Source: Rhodospirillaceae bacterium (GTDB taxonomy: Bacteria > Pseudomonadota > Alphaproteobacteria > Kiloniellales > DSM-21159). From it: a stretch of 38,525 bases of DNA. The notes below the pieces were generated by a model, which saw only the letters and a program-made list of their open reading frames with translations, was not told where the DNA came from and ran no database searches. The position numbers and the translations under genes are program-made. The stretch lies in NCBI GenBank assembly GCA_029265995.1, contig JAJUFM010000012.1, positions 1 to 38,525 on the forward strand, written 5' to 3'. Position 1 is the stretch's first letter. Each line of letters begins with the position of its first letter. Positions 17,187 to 26,627 of the stretch are shown piece after piece.

Positions 17187-20100
17187 ATGGCATGGCTTTG
17201 GGCCAGCGTGGCTGCTGTTCTGTTTGCGCTCGTCTTTCCATCTTATGCCAGCGCCGAGGCGGAACGCCGGATCGTCACGATCGAGAACGCGGACTACTTC
17301 GGCTTCGATCTCGAAACCGTCAGGGACGTCACGCTGGCGGACTGCTCGCAAATTTGCCTGGCGCAGGAAGATTGCCGCGCCTTCACCTACAACAACAATG
17401 CCAACTGGTGCTTCCTGAAGAGCGGCTACGGCGAATTGCGCACCTTCGTCGGCGCGGTAGCCGGCCGCGTGGTGGAAGGCCCGGCACAGCGGGAGGTCAT
17501 GCCCCGCCCTGATCTTTCCTTTCTCCCAGACTGGGTGAGGGAAGAATCCGAACGCTATCTGGGCGAGATCCGCAGCGGTACCAGGGGTGAGGAGGATGCC
17601 GCCGCCCTGCTCGCGCAGGGTGAGGGCGCGCTGGCCGCAGGAGATGGCCGCCGGGCGACGGAGTTCCTGCGCCAGGCATTGGCGCGCGACCCCGCAAACG
17701 GGGCCGCCTGGTCACAGCTTGCCCGGGCTCTGATGGAGAGCGAGCCCGACGAGCAGACCGATAGTTATCAACTTCAGACTCAGGTAATAGGCGCCGCCTA
17801 TGGCGCGGTGACAAACGCAGGTAATCGGGCGGAGCGTGCGGCTGCCTATGGGCTGCTCGCCGAGGCGTTGAGCGAAGAAGGCCAGTTCCGCCCGGCGCTG
17901 GAAGCCTACAAAGCCGGCCTCGCCCTGCACGACGATCCGGAGATGCGCGCTGCCTTCGATGCTCTGCGTGCCGAACATGGCTTCCGGATGGTCGACTACA
18001 CCGTGGATGCCGATTCCCCGACTCCACGCATCTGCGTCCAGTTCTCCGAGCAGCTGATGCGCGGGCGCATCGACTTTACTCCTTACGTGACGCTGGACGG
18101 GTCGACACCAGCCTCGGTCTCCGCAGAAGGCCAGCAGCTTTGCGTGGAAGGTGTCGAGCACGGCGGTCGCTATCGTCTTGCCCTGCGGCCAGGGTTGCCT
18201 TCGATCGTAGATGAATCGCTGGAGAAGCAGGTCAATCTGGACGTCTACGTCCGCGACCGCTCACCCTCCGTTCGCTTTACGGGACGCGCTTATGTCCTGC
18301 CGCGCATGGGCTCGAAGGGCCTCCCGGTTGTCTCTGTAAACAGCGAGGAGATCGAGCTCGAACTCTACCGCATCGGGGCACGCGGCCTCTCCAGCACCCT
18401 GGGAGACAACAGCTTCCTCAGCCAGCTCGGCGACTACGACGCCTGGCAGCTCTCGGAGCAGCGCGGGGAGAAGCTTTGGGAGGGAAGTCTTGAGGTACGT
18501 TCCGAGTTGAACAGGGAGATCACGAGCTCGATCCCGCTCGAGGAGGCCCTGCCAGAGCGCGATCCAGGCGTCTACGTGCTACGCGCTCGCGCTAAGGAAG
18601 CGACCACTCAGAGCTGGGAGCCGCAAGCCACCCAGTGGTTCGTCGTCTCCGACATCGGTCTGTCGACGCTGATGGGCAGCGACGGCCTCCATGTCTTTAC
18701 GCGCTCGCTTTCCACAGCTGCGCCAAAGCCCGAGGTGACGGTCGCTCTGGTTGCGCGCAACAACGAGGTGCTGGGCGAAGCGGTCGCCGGCGCCGACGGC
18801 CACGTCCACTTCCCGGCCGGCCTCACGAGAGGGACTGGGGGACTTGCTCCCGGCCATCTGGAGGCGCGTGGGCAAGAAGCCGACTTTGCGATTCTCGATC
18901 TCTCCCGCGCTGGCTTCGACCTGACCGATCGCGGCGTCGAGGGGCGGCCGGCTCCGGGCCCGGTTGATCTCTTCCTCTACACTGAACGGGGCGTCTATAG
19001 GCCCGGCGAAACGGTTCACCTGTCGGCTCTCGTCCGCGACGATGTGGGTCTGGCCATTCAAGAGTTGCCTCTCACCTTCGTGGTGACCCGACCGGATGGG
19101 CTGGAAGATCGCCGGATCGCCTCGCAGGAAACCGTACCCGGCGCGCATGTGCTGGAACTGCCACTGATCGGTGCAGCGATGCGGGGAACCTGGCGGGTCG
19201 CAGCTCATGCCGATCCCAACGAACCTGCCATTGCCGAAACCGAGTTCCTGGTCGAAGACTTCGTGCCCGACAGGATCGAGTTCGAGATGCAGACTTCGGC
19301 GAAGCAACTGCCGCGCGATGAAGCGATAAAGGTCGACCTAGAGGGACGCTTTCTCTACGGCGCATCCGCGGCCGATCTTGCTGTGGAAGGCGAACTACGC
19401 CTTGCCGCCACCGACCGCCGCCCAGAGGCGCCCGGCTACCGATTCGGCCTCGCCGATGAGGAGATCCTGGGCCAGCGCGAGACGCTCACCAGCCTCCCAC
19501 GCACCGATGCCGAAGGGCGTGCGGTGATTGACGTGGCCGCGCCCATCCTCCCCGCCTCGACGCGCCCGCTGGAAGCTACCCTGGCCATATCGCTCCGCGA
19601 GGCTGGCGGAAGAGCCGTGGAGGAAACTCTCACCCTTCCTGTCGCCGCGGCCGGACCGATGATTGGAATTCGTCCCGCCTTCCCGGGCAACGCCGTAGAT
19701 GAAGGAGGAACGGCGGCCTTCGATCTGATCGCTCTCGACAAGGACGGCAGCCAGGTCAACCTTCCCGGTCAGCGCTGGGAGCTCTTCCGCATCGAGAGGA
19801 ACTTCCAGTGGTACCGGGCCGACGGCCGCTGGTCCTATGAGGCAGTGGAGTACACCACGCGCGTTGCCGACGGAGCTGTTGATCTTTCTGCGCAAGACCC
19901 GGCGCGGGTCAACGTCCCCGTCGACTGGGGCCGCTATCGCTTTGAAGTTTCCGCCGCTGACCCGAACGCTCCCGCTTCGAGCATCGACTTCACGGCTGGC
20001 TGGTACGTCGAAACCTCGGATGCCGACAGTCCGGACGTGTTGGATGTCTCTCTCGACCGAGCTTCCTACCAGGCCGGCGAGACCGCGCGGGTGACCCTCG

Positions 20101-22649
20101 GCTCGCGCTTTGCCGGAACCGCCCTCGTCAACGTGATCGGCGAGCACCTCATCGACAGCCAGGAGGTCGAGGTCGGCGAAGGTGACACAACCATTGAGCT
20201 GGAGGTGACCGAAGACTGGGGGCCCGGCGCCTATGTCACGGCCACCGTCTTCCGCGCCCCCGATGGCGACGCTGGACGCATGCCTGCCCGCGCAGTGGGG
20301 CTTGCCTGGCTGGCCGTTGATACTTCGAACAGAACCTTGAAGGTGTCTCTCGATCTGCCGCAGCTGGCGTCGCCTCGGGAAGAGCTCACCATACCGCTCG
20401 AGGTCGAAGGGCTTCCAGAGGGCGAAACCGCCTGGCTTACGCTGGCTGCGGTGGACGTCGGCATCCTGAACCTCACCGACTACGAGCCGCCAGAACCGGA
20501 AACCTGGTACTTCGGCCAGCGCGCGCTTTCCATGGAGATGCGCGACCTCTACGGCAGCCTTATCGACGGCACGCTCGGCGAAACTGGCCGGCTGCGCGTC
20601 GGCGGCGGCGCGCCGGGCGGTGGGCTGATCGGTAGTCCGCCCGCCCAGGAACCCGTAGCACTCTTTACCGGCCCGGTGGAAGCCGGCGCGGACGGCACGG
20701 CAACGGTCAAACTCGACATTCCCGAGTTCAACGGAACACTGAGGGTCATGGCGGTGGCCTGGTCGACCAGCGCCACCGGGCACGGGGTTTCCGATCTCAC
20801 GGTGCGCGATCCGGTGGTCATCACCTCCGCATTGCCCCGAGTTCTGGCACCGGGAGATGAATCGCGCCTGCGGCTCGACCTGCACAATATGGAGGGACCC
20901 GAGGGGCTCTACAGCCTTGCCGTGGACTCCAGCGGACTTGTGCGGACGGGAACTCCCAGCCTAGCGACCTTCATGCTCGAAGCCGATAGCCGCGCGGCGG
21001 TTGAAGTGCCGCTTGAGGGCGTGGAGGCCGGCACGGACCAGCTGAAGATCCGCCTGACCCACAAGGACGGGACAGAAATCTCCCAAACGCTCAACATCAC
21101 GGTTCGACCAGGCGCACCACCCCTATCGGAGCGACGGATCGTGACGCTGGAGCCGGGCCAAAGCCTAACTTTGGATGAGGAACTGCTGGCCGCCTACCAG
21201 CCGAAAACCGGCAGCGTCAGCCTCTCGGTGACCAACGCCGGGCGCCTGGACCTTCCGGGCATCGTGGCTGCACTGGAAACCTACCCCTATGGCTGCAGCG
21301 AGCAGGTAGCAAGCCGTGCCATGCCGCTGCTTTACCTCGCGGAGGTGGCGCAAGACATAGGCATTGGCACGGAAAGCGAAATTGCCGAGAGCGTTCGCGA
21401 TGCCATCCGTAGCGTCAGTGCCAATCAGACCTCCAGCGGCAGCTTCGGTCTGTGGGGCCCGGGGTCTGGCGATCTATGGCTCGATGCCTACATCACCGAC
21501 TTCCTGACGCGGGCCAGTGCCGCCGGTCACGAGGTGCCACGCCGTGTTCTCGGTCTCGCGCTCGACAACCTTTCGAACCAGTTGGCCTACACGAGCGATC
21601 CCGCCAACGCCGGAGAAGGAATTGCCTACGCCCTCTACATGCTCGCGCGCAACCAGCGGGCAGCAATATCGGACCTACGCTACTACGCTGACACCGCCCT
21701 CGACCGCTTCCCCACCCCCCTGGCCAAGGCACAACTGGGCGCCGCGCTGGCGCTTTACGGGGAGCAGAGCCGGGCAGCCGATGCCTTTGCGGCGGCTCGC
21801 GCCGACCTCGAGACCGAAGGACGGCAGCGCCGCGAGCGACGCGACTATGGCTCGCGCCTGCGGGACGCGGCAGCCACTCTTGCGCTCGCGGCAGAAGTGA
21901 GCAGCACCGCGGCACCCCTGCCGGCTTTGCTGGAGATCGTTGAGGATGCCCGGGCGCAAACCAGAGTGACGAGCACCCAGGAGAACGCCTGGATGCTGCT
22001 TGCCGCTCACGCCGTGATCGAGGAAAGCGCAGACATTGCGCTAGAGATCAATGGGCGGCAAGTGCAGGGCAGCGTCACCGAACGCTACGAGGAGCCCGCC
22101 CTCACCGGGTCGCCGGTAACCGTGGTCAACCGCTCCCAAACGGCAGTGGATGCAGTGGTTGGCATTTCCGGAGTGCCGGAAGCCGCCCCTGCCGCGGAAG
22201 CGCAAGGCTTCACCATTGAGCGTGAGTACTACACCCTCGACGGAGAGCTGACGGACCCCTCCGGGGTTGCACAGAACGAGCGCCTGGTGGTCGTTCTCCG
22301 GATTTCCGAGGACAACGCCTGGCCATCCAACGTACTGGTCGTGGACCTGCTGCCCGCCGGCTTCGAGATCGACAATCCGCGCCTGGTGGACAGCGGGGAT
22401 ATAGCCGCCCTTCCCTGGCTCAGCATCGACACACCGCCGGCTCATACGGAATTCCGTGACGACCGCTTCGTCGCCGCCTATGAGCGAGATCGGTCGAGCC
22501 CGCGGTCCTTCACCCTCGCCTACATGGTACGCGCAGTTTCGCCCGGCACCTTCGCGCACCCGCCCGCGATGGTCGAGGATATGTACAGGCCTCACCTGTC
22601 GGCAAGAACGGACAGTGGGCAGGTCGAGGTGTTCGGTCCAAGGCCATGA
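17187..22649 (+). CDS. PAN-TPR alpha-2-macroglobulin family protein (bacterial A2M, YfhM-like)
   Basis: A 1820-residue secreted protein of the bacterial alpha-2-macroglobulin family, thought to trap proteases that breach the outer membrane. Order of parts: Sec signal peptide (1-23, ending YASA) without a lipobox; PAN/Apple-like domain (about 28-95) with cysteines 53, 57, 63 and 75; TPR-like helices (about 135-260); macroglobulin domains including YTERGVYRPGETV near 598-610; a Gly-rich loop (about 1128-1155) that could be the bait region; the A2M domain FTGPVEAGADGTATVKLDIP near 1157; the thioester motif GCSEQ with C1370 and Q1373 intact; and a terpenoid-cyclase-like thioester domain. GGGAGG precedes the ATG. 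Its stop overlaps the pbpC start (ATGA), the usual A2M-PbpC pairing. Confidence 0.95.
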   Translation: MAWLWASVAAVLFALVFPSYASAEAERRIVTIENADYFGFDLETVRDVTLADCSQICLAQEDCRAFTYNNNANWCFLKSGYGELRTFVGAVAGRVVEGPAQREVMPRPDLSFLPDWVREESERYLGEIRSGTRGEEDAAALLAQGEGALAAGDGRRATEFLRQALARDPANGAAWSQLARALMESEPDEQTDSYQLQTQVIGAAYGAVTNAGNRAERAAAYGLLAEALSEEGQFRPALEAYKAGLALHDDPEMRAAFDALRAEHGFRMVDYTVDADSPTPRICVQFSEQLMRGRIDFTPYVTLDGSTPASVSAEGQQLCVEGVEHGGRYRLALRPGLPSIVDESLEKQVNLDVYVRDRSPSVRFTGRAYVLPRMGSKGLPVVSVNSEEIELELYRIGARGLSSTLGDNSFLSQLGDYDAWQLSEQRGEKLWEGSLEVRSELNREITSSIPLEEALPERDPGVYVLRARAKEATTQSWEPQATQWFVVSDIGLSTLMGSDGLHVFTRSLSTAAPKPEVTVALVARNNEVLGEAVAGADGHVHFPAGLTRGTGGLAPGHLEARGQEADFAILDLSRAGFDLTDRGVEGRPAPGPVDLFLYTERGVYRPGETVHLSALVRDDVGLAIQELPLTFVVTRPDGLEDRRIASQETVPGAHVLELPLIGAAMRGTWRVAAHADPNEPAIAETEFLVEDFVPDRIEFEMQTSAKQLPRDEAIKVDLEGRFLYGASAADLAVEGELRLAATDRRPEAPGYRFGLADEEILGQRETLTSLPRTDAEGRAVIDVAAPILPASTRPLEATLAISLREAGGRAVEETLTLPVAAAGPMIGIRPAFPGNAVDEGGTAAFDLIALDKDGSQVNLPGQRWELFRIERNFQWYRADGRWSYEAVEYTTRVADGAVDLSAQDPARVNVPVDWGRYRFEVSAADPNAPASSIDFTAGWYVETSDADSPDVLDVSLDRASYQAGETARVTLGSRFAGTALVNVIGEHLIDSQEVEVGEGDTTIELEVTEDWGPGAYVTATVFRAPDGDAGRMPARAVGLAWLAVDTSNRTLKVSLDLPQLASPREELTIPLEVEGLPEGETAWLTLAAVDVGILNLTDYEPPEPETWYFGQRALSMEMRDLYGSLIDGTLGETGRLRVGGGAPGGGLIGSPPAQEPVALFTGPVEAGADGTATVKLDIPEFNGTLRVMAVAWSTSATGHGVSDLTVRDPVVITSALPRVLAPGDESRLRLDLHNMEGPEGLYSLAVDSSGLVRTGTPSLATFMLEADSRAAVEVPLEGVEAGTDQLKIRLTHKDGTEISQTLNITVRPGAPPLSERRIVTLEPGQSLTLDEELLAAYQPKTGSVSLSVTNAGRLDLPGIVAALETYPYGCSEQVASRAMPLLYLAEVAQDIGIGTESEIAESVRDAIRSVSANQTSSGSFGLWGPGSGDLWLDAYITDFLTRASAAGHEVPRRVLGLALDNLSNQLAYTSDPANAGEGIAYALYMLARNQRAAISDLRYYADTALDRFPTPLAKAQLGAALALYGEQSRAADAFAAARADLETEGRQRRERRDYGSRLRDAAATLALAAEVSSTAAPLPALLEIVEDARAQTRVTSTQENAWMLLAAHAVIEESADIALEINGRQVQGSVTERYEEPALTGSPVTVVNRSQTAVDAVVGISGVPEAAPAAEAQGFTIEREYYTLDGELTDPSGVAQNERLVVVLRISEDNAWPSNVLVVDLLPAGFEIDNPRLVDSGDIAALPWLSIDTPPAHTEFRDDRFVAAYERDRSSPRSFTLAYMVRAVSPGTFAHPPAMVEDMYRPHLSARTDSGQVEVFGPRP

Positions 22650-24739
22650 TCGGCCGCCCCGCCCGCGTCACCGCGGCGGGTGCGGCGCTGCTCTTCGTGA
22701 CGGCGCTGGTGCTTGGCGCCGCCTTCCTCTGTTCGAATTCAGGTGACGCTGCGGTGGAACGGGCGCGCGCTATCGACACCTCGCGTCAGGTGGTGGACCG
22801 GGCGGGGTCGCTGCTCCGACCCTTCCCGCTCCCCGACGGCCGCTGGCGCCTTCCGGTAAGGCTCGAGGAGGTCGATCCCCGCTTCGTCGACATGCTGCTC
22901 GCCTATGAGGACGCACGCTTCTACACTCACTTCGGAATCGATCCGCTGGCCGTGCTGCGTGCGTCGTGGCAATTCGCCCAACAGGGCCGCATCGTCTCCG
23001 GTGCCTCGACCCTCACGATGCAGGTCGCGCGGCTGCTCTCGCCAAGGTCGGAGCGGACTCTCTGGGGCAAACTCGTCCAGATGCGCGATGCGGTGAGGCT
23101 CGAAATCGCCTTTTCTAAGCAAGAGATTCTGGAGCTCTATCTGACACTTGCCCCCTACGGCGGGAACATCGAGGGGATCCGCGCGGCCTCCCTTGCCTGG
23201 TTCGGCAAGGAACCTCGTCGTCTGACGCCGGCGGAGACGGCGCTGCTGGTCGCCTTGCCGCAGTCACCGGAAAGCCGCCGGCCGGACCGCTTTTCTGACG
23301 AAGCGCGTGCATCGCGCGATCGAGTCATTGCGCGCCTGACAGCCTCGGCGCGCGTCACGGAAACGGAAGCCGGGCTTGCAATGGCCGGCCCGGTGCCGGA
23401 AACCAGGCGCCCGCTGCCCAATCATGCAGCCCACCTCGCGCGTCGGCTGGCTGCTGCGCAACCCGGCAATGCACGGGTGCAGGTGACAGTGGACAAGAAC
23501 CTTCAAGCAAGGCTGGAAAACCTGGCCGCCGAGCGGGCAAGTCTAGTTGGCCCGCGCGCTTCGCTGGCAATATTGGTCGCGGATCACGAAACCGGGGAGG
23601 TGCTGGCCGAGGTCGGTTCGGCGGGACTCTTCGCAGATGGACGCGCCGGACATGTGGACATGGTCCATGCGGTGCGCTCGCCGGGATCGACCTTGAAGCC
23701 CTTGATCTACGGCCTGGCCTTCGAAAGCCGCATCGCGCACCCGGAAACCCTTATCGAGGATCGTCCCGTCAGCTTCGCCGGCTATCGGCCGAAGAACTTT
23801 GAACTCGCTCACCAGGGAACCGTTACGGTTCGCGAAGCTCTGCAGCTGTCGCTCAACGTGCCCGCCGTACGTCTTCTGGAGGCGGTCGGCCCCGCCCGTC
23901 TGACGGCGCGACTGCGACGGGCAGGCCTGGCACCGGCTCTGCCGCGGCACGCCAGCGCCGGTCTGCCCATTGGGCTTGGAGGCGTCGGCTTGAGTCTCGA
24001 CGAGCTGGTGCGCCTCTTCGGCGGGATCGCCCGCGGCGGGGAGCCCCTTATGCTACAGCGCCAGCTAAACCAGATCGCGGCGCAGGCAACCGCCGGCGAG
24101 TTTCTTGATGCCGGTGCTTCCTGGCTGGTCGCGGAGGTGCTGCTAGGCACACCGCCACCTCCTGGACGCGGTCGAGAGGCCATTGCCTACAAGACCGGCA
24201 CTTCCTATGGCTATCGGGATGCCTGGGCGATCGGCTTCGACGGTCGCCACGTCATCGGGGTGTGGGTAGGACGGCCGGATGGCGCGCCCCTGCCCGGCCT
24301 GACCGGTCGCACGGCGGCCGCTCCCGTACTTTTCGACGTCTTCCGACGCCTGTCGCAGGAGCGTGTGCCACTCCCCCCGGCACCACCGGGCACGCTCGTC
24401 GCCAACGGGGCAGCGCTTCCGGCGGCGCTGCGTCGTTTTTCCGGAGATCTCTCGCTTGGCCAGCCCGACGTGCAGCCTGAAGCGCCGCCCGCCATCATCT
24501 ATCCACCTGATGGCGCCCGGGTGGACCTTGGGCTGCGCAAGGGGGCTCCGGCTCCGCCCCTCATCATGAAGCTCGACGGCGGCCGCCCTCCCTTCCACTG
24601 GTTCGCCGACGGGCGCTCCCTCGGTAACGCACAACACCGGCGGACTGCCTCCTGGGAGCCGGAAGGCCCCGGCTTTTCGACCCTTTCGGTAGTCGATGCT
24701 GCGGGAGAAGCGACCAGCGTCACCATCTTCCTCGAGTGA
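22646..24739 (+). CDS. pbpC: Penicillin-binding protein 1C (PbpC)
   Basis: A 697-residue bifunctional class A penicillin-binding protein that polymerises glycan strands and contains a transpeptidase domain. One N-terminal signal anchor (about 10-29) is followed by the GT51 glycosyltransferase, with catalytic Glu in AYEDARFYTHFGID (E88) and the GASTLTMQVARLL motif. The transpeptidase motifs are intact: SxxK S348-T-L-K351, SxN S402-L-N404 and KTG 516-518. A C-terminal BiPBP_C-like Ig domain (from about 610: IIYPPDGARVDLG) identifies the 1C subgroup. It is translationally coupled to the alpha-2-macroglobulin gene. In other proteobacteria the pair is thought to guard and repair peptidoglycan after envelope attack. 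It ends two bases from the convergent acetyltransferase gene. Confidence 0.95.
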   Translation: MIGRPARVTAAGAALLFVTALVLGAAFLCSNSGDAAVERARAIDTSRQVVDRAGSLLRPFPLPDGRWRLPVRLEEVDPRFVDMLLAYEDARFYTHFGIDPLAVLRASWQFAQQGRIVSGASTLTMQVARLLSPRSERTLWGKLVQMRDAVRLEIAFSKQEILELYLTLAPYGGNIEGIRAASLAWFGKEPRRLTPAETALLVALPQSPESRRPDRFSDEARASRDRVIARLTASARVTETEAGLAMAGPVPETRRPLPNHAAHLARRLAAAQPGNARVQVTVDKNLQARLENLAAERASLVGPRASLAILVADHETGEVLAEVGSAGLFADGRAGHVDMVHAVRSPGSTLKPLIYGLAFESRIAHPETLIEDRPVSFAGYRPKNFELAHQGTVTVREALQLSLNVPAVRLLEAVGPARLTARLRRAGLAPALPRHASAGLPIGLGGVGLSLDELVRLFGGIARGGEPLMLQRQLNQIAAQATAGEFLDAGASWLVAEVLLGTPPPPGRGREAIAYKTGTSYGYRDAWAIGFDGRHVIGVWVGRPDGAPLPGLTGRTAAAPVLFDVFRRLSQERVPLPPAPPGTLVANGAALPAALRRFSGDLSLGQPDVQPEAPPAIIYPPDGARVDLGLRKGAPAPPLIMKLDGGRPPFHWFADGRSLGNAQHRRTASWEPEGPGFSTLSVVDAAGEATSVTIFLE

Positions 24740-24741
24740 AG

Positions 24742-25188
24742 CTATTCGACCGCTATATCGAAGTGATGAACGTCTTCGCGCCGGCCGAGCTTGGAATAGA
24801 GGGCGACCGGCGCCTCCTCTTGCCAATCGGCCTGGACGAAGATGACGTACCCTCCCCGCTCGGCCGCGACGACCTTGAGCGATTCGATGAGCGCGGTCGC
24901 AACACCACGGCGACGATGCGCGTCGACCACCGCCAGGTCGTAGAGATAGAACTCGCTGCGTTCCTGCTCAAACTTCCGCAGTTCATAGGCGGCGAGCCCG
25001 CCAACCACTTTCCCCCGAGCGATGGCAACGAGGGCGACAAAGGTATCATCGCCCAGCAGTTCCCGTTGATAGGCCGCCGACGGTCGTGCACCTCCGTAGG
25101 TCCGGGGCTCCTGGAAGACTTCCGCGAAGAGATCCAGCAACTCCTCCATCACCCTCAGGTCTCCCGCGGAAAGTCGCCTGATCTCCAT
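24742..25188 (-). CDS. GNAT acetyltransferase closely resembling aminoglycoside 3-N-acetyltransferase AAC(3)-I
   Basis: A 148-residue GNAT enzyme. The acetyl-CoA-binding motif A is YLYDLAVVDAHRRRGVATAL (81-100), with the R-R-x-G-x-A pyrophosphate loop. Flanking segments KFEQERSEFYLYDLAV, GGYVIFVQAD, APVALYSKLG and the terminal REDVHHFDI match what I remember of AAC(3)-Ia position for position far more closely than generic GNATs; DLFAEVF and the AAYxLxKFEQ stretch also fit. AAC(3)-I acetylates the 3-amino group of gentamicin-type aminoglycosides. Being in a chromosomal context without integron or transposon features, it could be an intrinsic or progenitor enzyme with another amine substrate. 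It lies downstream of the NepI-like gene in the same direction, separated by 146 bases including a hairpin. Confidence 0.8.
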   Translation of the reverse strand: MEIRRLSAGDLRVMEELLDLFAEVFQEPRTYGGARPSAAYQRELLGDDTFVALVAIARGKVVGGLAAYELRKFEQERSEFYLYDLAVVDAHRRRGVATALIESLKVVAAERGGYVIFVQADWQEEAPVALYSKLGRREDVHHFDIAVE

Positions 25189-25280
25189 GTCTTCCTTTCT
25201 CCGAACAGCAATATCTCGGCATCAGTATAGGCCGAAACGAACCGGCGTCGCGCCTGACCGTTCAGTGTCGGAAGCAGCTT

Positions 25281-25315
25281 GGCGGGAGCACAGGCACTCA
25301 GCCTGAACTCCCGCC
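25281..25315 (-). terminator. Two-part hairpin downstream of the NepI-like gene
   Basis: GGCGGGAG (25281-25288) pairs with CTCCCGCC (25308-25315), and inside it CAGGC (25291-25295) pairs with GCCTG (25301-25305) around the loop ACTCA. It lies 20 bases beyond the stop of the transporter gene and before the acetyltransferase gene. No T-run follows on the minus strand, so it may act with Rho or as a 3' stability element rather than as an intrinsic terminator. Confidence 0.5.
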
Positions 25316-25334
25316 CCGGGCATCCCCACCAGAG

Positions 25335-26549
25335 TCAGGCTGGCGTCTCTTTCAGCTGCGCCGTCAGTCGCGTGTCGACGGCGTAGAGGATGACGAAAGT
25401 TGCCAGCAGCAAGGCGCCGCCGCTCGCCAGGAAGACGGCCTGGACCCCGCTGTGGTCCAGAATGAAACCGCCGGCCGCCGCGCCGCTAGCGATCGCGAAG
25501 TTGATGGCCGCGACGAAAAGGCCCCCAGCGCTTTCCGTCTCGTCAGGCACAGCCCGAGTGATCCAGGTGGACCAGGCAACGGGAACCGCCCCGAATGCAA
25601 GTCCCCACCCGGCAACGAGAGCCGCGTCAAGCAGCAGTTTGCCGCCGAGACTGGAGAGCATCAGGGCGAGCGAGCCCAGGACCAGCGGCATGAGCGTCAG
25701 AGTAAGCCGCATTGAACGGCTGAGAAGAAGGGCGGCGAGATAGTTGCCCAGAAAATTGGCGATTCCGAAGACCAGGAGAATGAGGGAAACTGCTTCCACC
25801 CCCAAGCCGGTCACCTGCTCCAGGAACGGACGAATGTAGGTGAAGAAGGCGAAGTGGCCGACGAAGATCAGCAGGATGGCAAGCATCGCCCTACTGACAT
25901 GCCGTCGGGAGAGAACCTCGAACAGGGTGCGGAAACGCGCCTGACCTCTCGGCGGGAGAGAAGGAAGCGTGAGCAGCTGAAAGAGGAAAACCAGCAGGCC
26001 CAGCGCCGCGGCCGCCAGAAAAACCATTCGCCATCCGTGCGTTGACCCGAGATAACTCCCGACCGGAGCTGCGAAAATGGTCGCCGCCGAGAGACCCGAC
26101 ATCTGTATCGAAAGGGCCGTCGGGACGAGACGTTCCGGGACCAGTCGCATGATGACTGCTGCTGACAGGGTCCAGAAACCGCCTAACGCCATCCCGAGTA
26201 GCATCCGCCCTGCCAACAGCGTCGGAAGGTTCGGCGCGACGGCAACCAGAAGGTTAGAAAAGACAAGAAGAAGCGAAAAACCGAGCAGCACCAGGCGACG
26301 GTCGATGCGGCGCGTGATGGCGGTGACGGTCAGGCTAGTCGCGAAGCCAATCACTGCCGTAGCGGTGACGGCTTGCCCCGCAAGGCCCTCCGTTATCCCG
26401 AGTTCCCAGGCCATTGGTGTCAGCAGGCTGGCGGGAAGTAGCTCCGCCCCTACCAGTCCAAAGACACCCAGTCCCATGGAGACGACGGCCCCCCAGGCCG
26501 GCAAGATCTCCTTGGCGCCCCTTGGAGCTGCCTTCTCTACGTTCTGCAC
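25335..26549 (-). CDS. MFS efflux transporter, NepI-like (purine ribonucleoside exporter family)
   Basis: A 404-residue, 12-helix major facilitator (DHA1 group). The GTG at 26549 is chosen: GAGGAG lies about nine bases upstream and the protein then begins QNVEKAAPRGAK, directly before the first helix. Longer frames to 27107 run antisense through the divergent regulator gene. The segments LLPASLLTPMAWELGITEGL, AGQAVTATA, GMALGGFWTLSA, MRLVPERLVPTALS, APVGSYLG-GWR, HFAFFTYIRPFLE and VPVAWSTWITRAVPDE align by eye with E. coli NepI, which exports inosine and guanosine analogues. The substrate here is inferred from that resemblance only. A divergent AraC-type regulator 78 bases away is the likely controller. 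Confidence 0.85.
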   Translation of the reverse strand: MQNVEKAAPRGAKEILPAWGAVVSMGLGVFGLVGAELLPASLLTPMAWELGITEGLAGQAVTATAVIGFATSLTVTAITRRIDRRLVLLGFSLLLVFSNLLVAVAPNLPTLLAGRMLLGMALGGFWTLSAAVIMRLVPERLVPTALSIQMSGLSAATIFAAPVGSYLGSTHGWRMVFLAAAALGLLVFLFQLLTLPSLPPRGQARFRTLFEVLSRRHVSRAMLAILLIFVGHFAFFTYIRPFLEQVTGLGVEAVSLILLVFGIANFLGNYLAALLLSRSMRLTLTLMPLVLGSLALMLSSLGGKLLLDAALVAGWGLAFGAVPVAWSTWITRAVPDETESAGGLFVAAINFAIASGAAAGGFILDHSGVQAVFLASGGALLLATFVILYAVDTRLTAQLKETPA

Positions 26550-26601
26550 CCACAGGATCTCCTCTAGAAGAAAAGAGTGCCTGCAGATGGGTGGCTTTTC
26601 C

Positions 26602-26624
26602 GGATGATCTATGCCATAACATCC
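26602..26624. promoter_or_regulatory. Candidate operator between araC-type and nepI-like genes
   Basis: The inverted repeat GGATG-N13-CATCC lies centrally in the 78-base divergent spacer. Such spacing fits two major grooves on one DNA face, as expected for a dimeric regulator. The only support is its symmetry and location. Confidence 0.25.
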
Positions 26625-26627
26625 TAA

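Noticed and set aside
19395..20885. 496-codon minus-strand frame opposite the A2M gene
   Set aside because: It is an antisense shadow of a gene with clear family motifs, with no ribosome-binding site or domain of its own.
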